Assembly (NCBI GenBank): GCA_008933995.1
Contig: WARS01000036.1
Location: 6,991,285 to 7,055,284, forward strand
DNA length: 64,000 nucleotides
Reading direction: 5' to 3'
From: Datnioides undecimradiatus
Taxonomy: Eukaryota > Chordata > Actinopteri > Lobotiformes > Datnioididae
The position numbers were made by a program, and so were the translations under genes. The notes below the pieces were generated by a model that made no database searches, was not told where the DNA came from, and was given only the letters and a program-made list of their open reading frames with translations. This document shows positions 1 through 12,239 of the stretch, piece after piece. How positions within the stretch are numbered: position 1 is the stretch's first letter; every line of letters begins with the position of its first letter.

Positions 1-2078
1 ATTATAGAGACAGATAAAAATTTTTAGAGTACTAAATTGGGGGTTGTAGCTAAAAACCATTAAAATTCTAAAAAGGCATTTCTATTTCTTTGAGTGAGAC
101 CTAACCATCTGGTTTACAACAATTGGTTTTGATATAAATTTAATCTCTTGAAATAATTCTGTGGAAGCGTTAATTTTGAAGGGGACGGGTAATGTGCAAC
201 AAGTTATTGTGTGATATTTTTTTTATTTTTCAATCTTAAATTCTTTATGAATTGTTTTTCATGTGCACTAGCTCTTGAAATGTTTCTGTTTTGCACAACT
301 GTTTAGATAAAAAAATACAGAGAGAGACCAATTTCTAAGCAAAATGAATGACCAAACACAAACTGTGTACTTTAAATTCTTCCTCATTGTGTGGAAGTCA
401 ATGACATTTCTTAACAGTTAGTAGAAAAAATAGAATAGAATAAAACATAATGCCTAAGTCCACTGATTGTATTGTAGCCATGAAGTACGCATTTCTTTCA
501 CTAAACATTTTCATTACCTATTTTCCTGTGCTTTGATGTGTATGAAAAATAGACTGCAGATAGTAAAGTTTTCATTTTTCTCATCACATGTTAATGGAAA
601 GTACAAGTTTGGATGTGAGCCAGAGTTCCAGTTCTTTGACAAAGACGTGGCTGTTTGCTTAGAGAACTCATTTTGCCGTGTGATGACATTTAGACAGAAC
701 AAGTGCAGTATTGTTTTGTAATTGGCCAATGGAGAGGAGAGAAATTCTCACTATTAAGCTAAAATGCCCCTATTGGCTAGAGAGACACAGGCAGTTATTT
801 GTTCCTGCATGTTCATTTTTCATCAGCAGGAGAATTTTATTGAAAAGCTGCATCAGCAACATACAGATAAAGAGTTTATTCTCTGTTTGTGTTGAATTAT
901 TTAACTGAATTAAGACCAGTTACAGGTTTTATTTTCCTACTTCCACACCCACATGCCATGTGTAAGTCTGAAAACCTATGACACAGCACTGTTTGCTCAT
1001 TCATTATTGCACTCCAGAGAATCATTTTACTCCTGCTGCAACTGGACATGATTAACACAACTACCTAGTGTAAAGATTTTATTTGAGTTAAGAATAGTCG
1101 GACAAACACCTTTTTAGAGTAGTACTGTTATTTCTCTTATTTTTCATTCTCTCGGACATCTTTCTTGAAGGAGCATGAAGACTTGATGAAGACATCTGGA
1201 TCTCTAACAGCTGAGGTTGCAGTTTGTCCTTGTTTGATTCTTCTTAATAACCAATACGTCTGTAGAGTTTCCTCTGAATATACAACTCTGTTGCATCCTG
1301 GCTTCCTTTGAACGATGATCTACTGGATCTTGTACTTGTCTCGGAAAGAATTCGACCATCTGTTATTTTCTATAGTTCTTCCCACTTCGCTCACACACAG
1401 ACAAACACACATGCACACATACACATGTAGTGTGCATCTTTGCGGATATATGCATCTTTCCAGGATTTCCATGTTGCAGCTTAAATTTGGGTCATTGCAA
1501 CATAGTTGGCTGCAATTTCGATGCGTCCTTTGTAAAAATCCTTGAGCGGCATCACCAATGGAAATGTGAGATGACGGCAGCCTTTGCAAAACACTCCTTG
1601 ATGTCACATTTGTCTGGCAGACAAGCATCTCTCTTTATATCACCAGTAGAAAGTCTCTTTCAGATTCAGAGGATCTTTTGATAGAAATATCTCTATCATC
1701 ATTTCAGGTTCTTATTGAAATACATTGGCGCATACCTTCAGTCGTCTTAATCATGTCCTCTTGCAGCAGATATGTTTCCCTAGCTGACTGGAAACTTCCA
1801 GATTTAAGTTCTATGAAAGATGCAAATGATCCAAAAGGGATCAGTCGTCATCTCATGAGGATGACGAAGAGGATGAGAGAGGGTAGAGCAGCACAGGCAA
1901 TTTCTATACATCTGTATGTGTTGTCAGTGTGTGTGAATATTTGCTTAATGGGTCTGTATGTGTATGTATGTGTGTGCGTGTGTGTGCTTGGGAGTGTCTT
2001 GTTTTGTTTGTTTTTATTTATTTGTGTAAATCACTTGTACAGTGAGTGTCTCTAACACTCGTCCTTCTCGTTGTGCAG
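1..2078 (+). other. ankrd10: ankrd10 intron (partial, enters from left edge)
   Basis: This AT-rich stretch precedes the first recognisable ankrd10 exon, whose acceptor lies at 2077-2078. I looked for the ankyrin-repeat exons that should come just before it (in human, the repeat ending in ..GAHVDLRN) and found none, so they lie outside the window. A TG-rich run at about 1950-1990 is a degenerate microsatellite. Short open frames here show no ankyrin consensus and look like chance. Confidence 0.75.
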
Positions 2079-5000
2079 TATGAGGAATGCCAGTGGGCTG
2101 ACTGCTGCTGACCTGGCCCACGCCCAGGGATTCCAGGAGTGCGCTGAGATTCTCTCCAATGCCCAGAACTTCCAGCAAAACATGGCTCAGTCCCATAATG
2201 GGGCATTTCTGAATGGCACGACCCAGAATGGGGGCCACGCTCACCCCACTATCCAGGGACGTAGCTTCTTGAATGGCGTGCCCAACAGAAAGAGGTCTTT
2301 TGATGGCATGGAAGCAAACCCGATGAAGAAGGCTAGACTCAATGGTATGTCACCAAACTGATCAAACCTCTTTTTAGTTATGTTCAGATTTTTTTTTCTA
2401 GGTTTTTTCCAAAAAATGTTTAATATTATCACACAAAACAGACATCAGCTGTATTTGATTTATTGTTTTGAAACCAACTATTGATTTAATTGTACAGTGT
2501 TTTAATGCTACAAGAATGAGCTGAGGGATGGTTACAAAGCCTTGCAATAGAATTGGGCTTAAAGTTCAGAACTATAGTTGCCCAAAAGCAGACAGGAAAC
2601 TTAGAAATATGATTTTTGAAACATTTTATGTTGGCCAAAAGTAAAAAACAGTGTAGTGTTAATATCTGAAAGCAGCAATACAGCAGGAAAAGTGAGAGTT
2701 TCAACTTGAGCCTTATGTCATAGCCAAGTGTCTGTCATGTTTCTAAACTTTTATTTGCTACGTTATTTGTATATGCACGTCTTTCTCTAAAGGTCTGGGC
2801 ATGCCACAAGAGTTGCTGAATGGGAATGGGCCACTGGGTGGTGCTGGAGAGGCCCAGATGGAAAGCATGAACACGGAGTTGGCAGCGACTGTAACCTCAG
2901 GTGGGCCAGGACCCTTTGCATTTGGGATGAATGGGTTTGCACCACCACAAGGGCCGGGGCCTATGGATCAGTGTGAGGACCAGGGGGGACAGGACAGGTC
3001 GAGCCCTTCAACTAAAGAGCTGGAGGTCATCACTGTGGCATCAATGCAGACCCCTTGTCGTTGCACCAACTCTTATGCCTATCTGTAGAGGGCTTGTGTG
3101 TAGCGGCACACGCTAACGTTCCCATTTGTGCAGTGCATCTTTGGTATCATCTATATTACATACATACATAAAAGAATACATGTGTTTTGATTTGGAGATA
3201 AGCTACATTTGAAAGATAAATAGATGTGTGTGCGTGTGCTGTATTTTCTACTTTTTCATGTACTTTAGTATACTTGGGTGGATAAAAAAATTGAGATTTC
3301 TTTGTTATAGTTGTATTTAATGCATCCATCCAGATATACAGATAATTGTTGTGTAATCCTTAATCATTTCTGCTTAAAATGAAAGGATAAGTTTAGTTTT
3401 GCACAATTGTTAAGCAACAGATAAGGCAAAATGATTAGCTTTCCCTCAACAAAGTGGGATCACCAGTGCAAATCTGTGTCAGACAGACTTAATGAAAAAA
3501 GTCTCGGTCATGTTTAAAATTAGTTTTAATATTATGCATTGTTTGCATAATGGTGGAAAATGAGCAACTTCACTGGTCACCTGAGGATATTAATATTTTC
3601 CTTGCACTGGGAACATTGGTGCATTTTGGTATGGAATGGGTAAAGCTGTCACATGCTTGGCCAAAACAAGTATAACAGTGCTTTCCCAAAAAACACATGA
3701 AATGTAATCGCAAAATGGTGATCGGATGATTTTGTTTAGGTGTGTTTTTCCCTCCAGGTTGGTTTAATAAATTAAATCAGAACTTCTTTGATTTTAAATA
3801 ATGCTCAATCGATGCTGATTTTTACGTCAGAATGACTTTTTTAACAAACACTGGGACAAGTCTCCCAAGATTAAATGCTAAACCCTAGCTGCCGCTATTT
3901 TGTATTTGAGAATGACCTTATGCCAAAGCATATCCCAACATGAATGTAGCTTGTTAAGTATAAACTATTCACTGTGCAGCTTTTTGTAGTTTGTAGACGT
4001 CATTTACTAATACATAGTGGTCAGTGGGCTTGAAATTTGGTTATTCCTGTTTTTTCCTTTGCGTTCGTTTTGGCCGTGTGCTTATTTGATTCTCAAGTAT
4101 GGTGAAAGTTTACTCTACATTTAACCGTTGTTGGTTTTTTTAGGCAACTAGCAAGGCTTGCACATCTGTATGTTTATATAATAATGCCCTCTGGTTTTGA
4201 AACTGGTTATTGGCTGTTTTACAATCAGTTGTTATGAATAAACAGCGCTGCTCAAGAAAAGTTTGCATGGTTTGCAAAAAGCCTTATTTCTTGAGCTTTC
4301 TTTAATATTTGAACAATTACTCCATGTACATTATTTTCAACTTTTCTAGATAAGGTGGTAAGGGAAATCCTTTCTCTCTGTATTTTGTAGTACTAGTTCA
4401 TGTCGCAGGTGGTGTCTGTTTCTTTTGTCTAACATGCCAGAAGGTTTGAGTGTATAGTCATTCAGTGTTGAACGTCCAATGCTTAGTACTCAGCAGGTTT
4501 AGCTCTGTACTTGATTGTATGAAATCATTAAATGTTGATGAATTTTATAAACATAATTGTGGTGGACTTCTGTTTTTTGGTGGTATTCTCATGTATCTGT
4601 CCTATCCCTACAGACCTTTTGCTGGTCTACAAAAATTTGAAAAAGTGACTAATCACCAGAAAAAAAACATTCAAAAGAATTCATTTCTTTTGACTAAACA
4701 CCCCTAATTTAAATCACATATGATAGTTTTGTTAAATTTGGGATTATGGCATGCCAGCCTGTCTGGAAGATTAAAGATTTTCTTGACTTAATGCTATTGC
4801 TTAAATACCACAGTGAAGACAGAACTAGGTCAGTATGTCAAACAGCACTAACTGTATGTCAAAGCAACCACAGATCAGGATATGACCTATTTAAAACAAG
4901 GTCTCGGGTCCAACCTTTGGGATTACACAACACTTTAGAAAGTATTTTGCATTTTATTGATCCACTTTTTGTGAGCAGTGTGCTGAAATAAGGTCACATG

Positions 5001-5393
5001 AAGGCTTCTAAATGTCATTGTGGTTGGCTGCTCATCTGGAGCCCACTTTTTAATAGCTGTGAAAAGCAAAATTAATTCAGTGTTATGTCTTGTAATCTTT
5101 ACAGGAGCAGGAATACGGTCTCAAATGAACATGCCTTTTGACTATTTGTCTCGTTTCCAGTGGCGGCTGAGAGGCACTCTGGGGATTGTTCCTTAAATGG
5201 TCACGATCAACCACAGCTTCCATTTGGGTGTGAACCTGCGGAAGAAACCCTCCATGGCCAATTCATCTGCAGTGACTCACCTGAGAACAACAGCACTGCA
5301 GGCAGTCAGGTGGAGCACCAGAAGTCTGTGAAAGCAGAGCAGTTGTATGACCATGCCATCTTCAGCACCATGCTTCTTTACCATGGATCCTAA
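2079..5393 (+). CDS. ankrd10: Ankyrin repeat domain-containing protein 10 (3' exons)
   Basis: Three coding exons are visible: 2079-2344, 2793-2900 and 5161-5393 (stop TAA). The first opens with RNASGLTAADLAHAQGFQEC, the end of the last ankyrin repeat of ANKRD10, and continues through a Gly/Asn-rich stretch to a basic NLS-like patch (NRKRSFDGM..MKKARLNG). The last exon ends with KSVKAEQLYDHAIFSTMLLYHGS-like residues, matching the conserved human C-terminus ([23 protein letters not shown]). Junction phases agree: 2344 ends in phase 1, and the donor at 2900 (CAG|GTGGGC) is also phase 1, as the exon at 5161 requires. The N-terminal ankyrin repeats lie upstream of the window. ANKRD10 has no well-established molecular function; the NLS-like patch suggests a nuclear protein. 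Identification is firm; the middle exon has alternative ends (see the alternative-exon entry). Confidence 0.85.
2793..3088 (+). CDS. ankrd10: ankrd10 alternative terminal exon (read-through of donor at 2900)
   Basis: If the donor at 2900 is not used, the middle exon stays open to a TAG at 3086-3088 and ends in ..TPCRCTNSYAYL. The added part is Gly/Pro-rich (GGPGPFAFGMNGFAPPQGPG). An AATAAA at 4237-4242 could polyadenylate such a transcript well before the exon at 5161. The result would be a short isoform lacking the conserved C-terminal tail. The open frame, stop and poly(A) signal are visible; use of this isoform is inferred. Confidence 0.5.
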
Positions 5394-5752
5394 TGTACTA
5401 AGGGTCAAATTAACAGGCCGTCTTTTTTGCCTGAGTCTCACATTCGACTAATCAAGCATTAATTGCCTTAAAGCCATTTAGTGGTTATTCATTCTGATGA
5501 TCATTTCTTTTAAAGGGCAGGCCCATTGTTGTGGAAGGATTGAAATTTGTAACTGATGAAGCTGATTGTCTTTTTTTTAAGTTTTGTTTAAAAAAGATTA
5601 TGTAGCTTATTGTTCAAGTTTGATTAAGCTGTAAATAGCTTTGTCCTGGTATATACTAAAGCAAGCATCTGTACTGACACACTGCCAATACTTAAATTTT
5701 GGTTTTGTCTCAACTAGAGGTGAGGTAATCACTCCCTTTTGATGTTAATAAA
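5394..5752 (+). terminator. ankrd10: ankrd10 3' UTR and poly(A) signal
   Basis: A 3' untranslated region of about 350 bp follows the ankrd10 stop and ends at a canonical AATAAA (5747-5752). An earlier AATAAA at 4237-4242 would serve the alternative terminal exon. Confidence 0.65.
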
Positions 5753-6660
5753 AAAGCAAGTGCATCCTGTGTTACGCATTAATATTAAATTCTTTTGCAA
5801 AAGTTAAAGCTTGGAATTTTTTGTTTTTAAGTTTAGTCTCAAGGTAATTTTAGACAATTTCACTTGTATAACCTGTGAAACAATTCTTCACTGTGACAAC
5901 AAACCAATAACTAATGTAAACATCTGTTCCACTGCACAGAAAACTGTGACATTGAAGGTATTTTTAACGACAAGTTTTCTTTGCTATAATGTTTTGGGCC
6001 CCATCTTTTACATTAGAAAGCCATGTTGGTCTAAATATGATTTAACTGCATAAACAATGAAAGTGTTGCTCAGCCCGTTATATTTACAATGCTGCTCTAA
6101 AAGGAGCGGTCGAGGATACGCCACTCCAGAGCCATGCCCCACTCCAGCCTCACATGTAGGGGCACGGATATAGTGATGTCCTGCCAACAATCACCTGTCG
6201 CAAGAAGCGACCTTCATCAGACCGGCGCTGTGCAAACAACACGTCATTGTGACCACGCCCCGTGACAGACCACGATCCTAAATGAGAACGGGGGAGTACA
6301 ATCACATTCTGTTAATAAAATAACATAAATGCCACGTTTACCTTGTTATGTGTAGCATAATGTGCGACATTATACAAATTCTATTAATGTCACAGGACGT
6401 TTGTGTCGACATTCAACTGCCTGAACAGTCTGTTGAACTTTGCTCTCGAAATAGCCTCCCGCTTCTTCCATCAAATGGTATCGTCCTGTAAACCTAGCTG
6501 GGCTAACCAGAGAGGCAGGATTATCAAGAGAGCGACGGGCTATCGGGGACGGGCTTATTGTGAAGGTGTCAAATAACAATTAAATATATAACAACGTTTG
6601 CCGAAAAGAAGCTGCTGTTAACATATTGGTGTTGTCCATACGTCTTGTACAAGTTAAACC
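5753..6660. promoter_or_regulatory. Intergenic region with ube2a 5' flank/promoter
   Basis: This lies between the ankrd10 poly(A) signal and the ube2a start codon. The right half, from about 6090, is clearly richer in CpG than the left, as expected for a housekeeping-type promoter. No obvious TATA box stands out. The exact transcription start cannot be placed from sequence alone. Confidence 0.45.
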
Positions 6661-9600
6661 ATGTCAACCCCGGCTAGACGGAGACTTATGAGAGATTTTA
6701 AACGGTGAGTTGGAAGTCAGAAATTATGCCGATGCCGATAACGCTAGCTATGATTTGCCAAAAACAGCTAACGTTAGCTTAGCTTACACTAGCTTAGTAT
6801 AGCTAACCAATATTTACAGGACAAACCTGTCAATTTACCAACACAGTTTAATACGAATGTGATGCTAAAAGTATGTGATCTATTTGCTGTACTTGCGACA
6901 CTGAAATGTCAAAGCGAAAGAACGTCAAGACTGTAGAAGTGCTTCGCTCGTTACTTGAAGCTAACGGTGCTAGTTGATAAATGCTAACGGGTTAGGAGAC
7001 TAGGGCTACTGTCAGTTTATGGCTGTAAGTTAACTCTTTAAATCGATAGTGTTTAAATGTCATTGGCAAGCGATTAGCTGGCCATTTTATCCTTGGCCAG
7101 AAGACATTTCATAAAACGTCATTTTAACATCAACTAACGTCGGTCAAATATGTTACTGACCAACAGGAGTTACGTTGAAATCATACGGTTCTGACACAAG
7201 TGAACCAGTTAACCAAAGTTTGGCTGATGGGAGATATGTAATGTCGAGTCAAGATGTTACATCGTAGATTATTACACAGTGTTAAATGTAAAAAGAACAA
7301 CGTCAAGACATAGCGGAAGCCAAAATCTATCAAGGGCTGCGTTGTTCTGAAGTCAGCATCAGCAGTAACAGAACACTTTGTCCACAACAAATTTGAGAAA
7401 GTAAATCCGTTCATATTCAAATTTAAATCGGACACGTTTTCATCCTCCTGTAATTTTCGGTAGCTCCAGATCTATTCGCTGTAGTTGGTTCTAGCTTTTG
7501 TATTCTAAATTCTGGCATGATCATCTAACCTGCAGGGAATTGGACAGGTCACCCCAGGTATTAAGCGTGACGTGGAGTGCAGGAAACTCAGTTTCGAGGT
7601 CATGATGGGTGTTTTAGAGTGAGCTATTGAAGCTGTCACAAGCTTCTATTATACAGTAAGGATTGTGCAACTGACGGTGTTGGAGCTGGATAAATATGTT
7701 TCATAAGGTTTTTTGCAAAAGGGGTACGAAAGTCTTTTAAATGAGGGGTTCTTTTGCTATGGTCAATTAGATAAGAATGTCAGTGTTGGACTAACCATTC
7801 AGTACCCTGAAGCTTAATTTCTCTTACTTTTGTACCATTTATTTTCAGTCATAAACAGAGCAGTGTCTAAATAACATAGCTTCAGAACAAGCGTTTTCCC
7901 CAAATATTCCTTATTAAATCAGTCAGGGTCTCTGTATCACATTAGGTTTCTAGCTGGTTAGTAATGACAGTAATGTTTATCTCAGCTGGTATGACTGAAT
8001 GTGTTGCTAAGTACATAATTCATGGCACTGTTTTGATTAATGTGCAAAGATAGTTGCTTAGTCAGCATTGTGATATGGAGATGTATGTTTAAGTATACGG
8101 CTAAATGGTTAAATATATAAATGGCACAACTGATGTGAGAAAGTGTTGTAAATCATTTTTTAATGAGCCTGCCCGACTCCAGAGTTCTACTGCACACTAG
8201 TCACTCTGGCAGGTAGAAAAATGTTTATTTGAAATATCAATAATATCTATCTTGAAAGAGGAAAAAGGTCGTCTGATTTTGAGATTCAGTCTAAACTATC
8301 CGCACTGTCTGGCTGGATAAATCCAGCTTCCTGTTAGCGTACTATAGTTTAGAGGTCCTTCTGTAATATTTTTATGTGTTTTATTTTCTGCTATGAAGGC
8401 TACAAGAGGACCCTCCAGCTGGTGTTAGTGGTGCCCCATCTGAAAACAACATCATGGTGTGGAATGCAGTCATATTTGGGTAAGACATTGCCTTAATGTT
8501 TATTGGCAGATTTCCACCCAAACACAGATCATCTGTATTTGAGGAGAAGTTTGAAAATTAAATAAAAATGATCTTTTTTTTTTCTTTTCTTTAACCTCGC
8601 AGCCCTGAAGGAACTCCCTTTGAGGACGGTAAGAATCTGTGTACATCACTCACTGTTTTGTGTATTTAGTCATGTTGCTACCACATTGAATTTAAAAACT
8701 TCTGTAATATAGTAACTTTACCACATCCAAACTCCAAACAAGCCATTTTTGCGGGGATTTGTTAGCTGTGAGGTGACACATTTAAGAAGTGTTTTTAAGG
8801 CCCCCATAAAACCACCTCCGGGTTTCATTTCTTTAATGATCATCATAGCTGATAATATTGTGTAATCCTTTATAAAGTCAAACATTTTTCCCCTTTTATT
8901 AAGAATTATTCATTAGTTATTTGTAGTTGTTAAACCTGCAGTACATTTCTTGCTCACATTTTTGTTCAGGATAGAAAATGAAACTGCTCCATCACACTTT
9001 TCCTGCCATGAAACATTCCCCCCTAGAAACACAGTCAGGTTTAAAGAACATTTTTTGTTTCTTGTCTTTTTCGCCAGGTACATTTAAACTCATTGTAGAG
9101 TTTACAGAAGAATACCCCAACAAACCCCCCACAGTACGATTTGTGTCAAAGATGTTTCATCCAAATGGTAGGAACATTATCTTATCGTCTGGCTTATTAT
9201 AATGTGCACATCTGTGGACAGCGGGTAATTCCCAATTTATTTTTAGTCTATGCAGATGGCAGTATATGTTTGGACATCCTACAGAATCGCTGGAGTCCCA
9301 CTTATGATGTGTCCTCTATTCTTACTTCTATCCAGGTAAGAAGTATCAGGAAATAAATGTTACCAATGCAGGCACGCCTTATCAAACTTTTCACCAAAAG
9401 TGAAAAAACAGTGATATTTATTTTAAAGTAATATAAAATAAAGGCATTAGACCCAGTCTTCAACAGTGAGAAGCTGCAACTACAACATTTTTTTTACTAA
9501 ATCGTTCGGTATTATAAGAGAACTGAAATCCAAATTTGTTTTTTAAGACAACAGATTGCTAGTTGATTGGTAATTCACATTGTACACAATGAGCTGCTCC

Positions 9601-10226
9601 TTCTTGGAAAGGAAAAATACAAGTTAAGAAAGTGTCATTTACCAGTATTTGCAAACCCACCACATTTGCAAACAAAGATATATACTTTTTCAATTTAATT
9701 CAAATGGGTTGGGCTGCGGCTATTTTTGTAGAGGTTAATGTATTTGATTATTTTTCTTGATTAATCAACCAATTGTTTTTGACTTGATGGTCCTTTTAAA
9801 AATGTTAGAAAATTGTGAAAACTGCCCGTCCTAAGTTTGCCTACAATATTCTCTACTGATTATTATTTTTATTTAATGGTTTTCTATCTAATCTAAAGTA
9901 AGAATGGTGATAAAATTATTTACTGCGTAACAACGATACAACATGTCTGAAGCCCTGTTTAAAATGGATTTACTTGAAACCAACTATCATCTTTTGCAGC
10001 TGTGAAGCTGTGGGACTTAATAGACAAGTACTTTAATGCATTGGTTAGTTTCCCACTAAAACACTCACGCCTTTCTTGTTTATCTTCTTCTTTGCAGTCC
10101 CTGCTTGATGAACCAAACCCCAACAGTCCGGCCAACAGTCAGGCAGCTCAGCTGTACCAGGAGAACAAGCGGGAGTATGAGAAGCGTGTGTCTGCCATTG
10201 TAGAACAAAGCTGGAGAGACAGTTGA
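6661..10226 (+). CDS. ube2a: Ubiquitin-conjugating enzyme E2 A (RAD6 homolog)
   Basis: Six exons (6661-6704, 8399-8479, 8603-8628, 9078-9167, 9247-9335, 10098-10226) join in phase to 459 bp, giving 152 aa, the family's exact length. The protein starts [15 protein letters not shown] and has the UBC fold with the HPN motif (MFHPN) and catalytic Cys88 in [12 protein letters not shown]. Residues that separate the two vertebrate RAD6 copies favour UBE2[28 protein letters not shown] and a C-terminal WRD. The final residue is Ser, as in UBE2B, rather than the mammalian UBE2A Cys. RAD6 enzymes work in the nucleus with RNF20/40 to monoubiquitinate histone H2B and with RAD18 on PCNA. Human UBE2A is X-linked, so its place between ankrd10 and ing1 departs from the human gene order. 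Confidence 0.93.
6705..8398 (+). other. ube2a: ube2a intron 1
   Basis: A 1.7-kb first intron bounded by CG|GTGAGT and AAG|GC. Its first 300 bp are rich in GCTAAC/GTTAGC words, including the 14-bp palindrome AGCTAACGTTAGCT at 6766-6779. No other genes are seen. Confidence 0.7.
9708..9850 (+). repeat. Diverged teleost interspersed repeat fragment
   Basis: Inside ube2a intron 5. It reads GGGCTGCGGCTATTTTTG, then a stretch with TTGATTAATCAACCAATTG, then AAAATGTTAGAAAATTGTGA. This word order matches a repeat I remember as very common in percomorph fish, which begins GGGCTGCAACTAACGATTA and carries a TCGATTAATCGA core. The class is uncertain; a repeat-library search would settle it. Confidence 0.5.
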
Positions 10227-10901
10227 CCTGACAATCCTGATAGCTGCTCCTCTCCATTGTTAAGCTGTGTGTGCTGCAAGTTTTAGTGGAGTACCTCTTA
10301 CTTTTTTGGGCCCCTCCCCACCTTCTTGATTTTAAGCTTTTATGCACTTTACCTCCAACTTCCCTTCATAGAATGTTTTTGTTTTTTTTGGCCCACGAAG
10401 AGGGATTTATTTTTTCTATTCTAGCCCCCTTTCCAGTCCATCAAGGGAAATGTGCTGAATCTTGCCTTGATGTGTTATCAGTATGGACTTGTGGGCCATT
10501 ACCCCAAAATTTCTGGTGTGTTCTAACTTGCTGTAATAACTCCCCATGACTAATTATGTAAAATGTCTTGGAGGGTGTGTTAAGTCATGGGTCCTCTTCT
10601 GTTGTGCTCCTCATCTTATCTGTCAGTTTGTTTTCACGAGGCAGTTTGTTTGAGCTCCAATATGATCATCCTACCTTCCCTTGGGAGAATGAGCAGCCTG
10701 AGCATCACGGACTACAACTAAACCAGACATCTTCACACCAAGTCTTTTGCTGTGTTGTGAACTCTGTTACATGCATGACAGAAAGAGTGTATTCACGTTC
10801 CTGTTCAGTACTCATGTATATAAGAAAACCTGCAACTGAATTTATGTACAGATTTTGCACTGGTTGTCCCCCATGTCATTTTTTCAGCACTTGTAAATAA
10901 A
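10227..10901 (+). terminator. ube2a: ube2a 3' UTR and poly(A) signal
   Basis: A 3' UTR of about 670 bp ends at AATAAA (10896-10901), which runs into a short A-run. Open frames inside it (for example 10568-10900) are treated as untranslated. Confidence 0.75.
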
Positions 10902-12196
10902 AAAAAAAGGACAAATTCATCCTTATATTGCCAAGTGTTTTATTGTCTCTGCAAATTCTGTGCTATTTCTGTGCTTTCCTTGCTTTGACAGGAGTTTATT
11001 CTTAGGATGACGCTGTTTGTGTGAGATATGTCAAGAAGACTCCAGAGATCAACCTGAGCCACCCCCTGTGAGGTAAATCATGTTTTTGTACTCTAATTAA
11101 ATCAAACTAAATAACATGGAAGTCCTTAATATAATGTCATAAGATTAGGTAAGTTGTTGGTGAAGCCAGAGAGATCAACAAAATCCAGTACAACCTTCAG
11201 GTTTCACTTTGAGATCTGATTTTTCTCATGGTTAATTTATTATAAACCATTTTAACATTTATTTATAAGATGAATGTTGGCTGGAAACTCAAAGTGCAAC
11301 AGTCACACCATTTTATTTGGATTGTACATGTGAAATGCCTCCACTGTATTGTGCCCTTTAGGTTAGGTTTAGATTTTCAAGTATATCTTTATTCTTGCAC
11401 GCCCATCTGATTTATGAGTGAAACAATCCATAGTGCTGATTCTGTGTAAAAATGCCTGAGAGATGCAAAAGATAGTCTGAGACCTGAGCAGTCAGATTAC
11501 GATGGATCAAGTATCATCCAAAGTAACAGTTACATTAAATTTCTCTCTGCCATGGATCAGCAAGCAACAAACTTTCTTCCTAAAATGACTGTTTGGAAGA
11601 TGAGCAAATATATTGTGTAACTCACAGTACTGCTCGAGTCCTGTGTTAGCGTTTGTTGAACTTTAGAAGAACACAGAACAAGGACTTTGAATTTTGTCCC
11701 CCCACTCATACGCTGAAATGGCTAAAGGGGTTTCTCTTCTGTTTGACTATTAAGTATTAAGAAATGCTTTAGTATATCTTACCTTTCGACATCAAATAAC
11801 TTTTTATGTTGCTGGGGAGCATATTGACATATCGCCTTGATATAATGAACAGTTTCTCACTTACATATCCAGCAGTTAACACATGGTAGGAGCTTTACAA
11901 CATAACCTACAAAAGCACCCACAAAAGTCTTCTTTGTTTAGAAATAGTTTATTTGTTAACTGAGCACATGTGACGGAGTGGGTGATGTTGCATGCATGAG
12001 GAAACAGCAGGGATGTAAGTGCAGAACAGCTGGTTACATGCAGGTTGTGCTGTCCATTCATTACAAACCATGAGGGAGCGATCTTGTTTCTCAGCTATGC
12101 AGCAGTTACAAAAATAACTATTTACAAGATCCCTCATCAATCACATACATTTAAACAGTGTTGACGATAAATCAAAACATGGACGAGACATAAAAT
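10902..12196. other. Intergenic gap between convergent ube2a and ing1
   Basis: About 1.3 kb of AT-rich sequence separates the 3' ends of ube2a (+) and ing1 (-). No coding exon, RNA gene or clear mobile element is seen. Confidence 0.6.
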
Positions 12197-12239
12197 TTTA
12201 TTTTTGCACAATAGTGTTCATGAGGCCTCACAGAGCGAG
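12181..12239 (-). terminator. ing1: ing1 poly(A) signal region
   Basis: On the minus strand AATAAA (plus-strand TTTATT at about 12197-12202) lies roughly 40 bp after the ing1 stop codon. This implies a very short 3' UTR, unless a more distal site is used. Confidence 0.5.

Noticed and set aside
1678-2055. 125-codon plus-strand open frame upstream of the ankrd10 exon
   Set aside because: No ankyrin consensus, overlaps a TG-rich low-complexity run and is interrupted by the true exon acceptor at 2078. It is intron.
10568-10900. 110-codon open frame after ube2a
   Set aside because: It lies in the ube2a 3' UTR before the poly(A) signal, without a recognisable domain.
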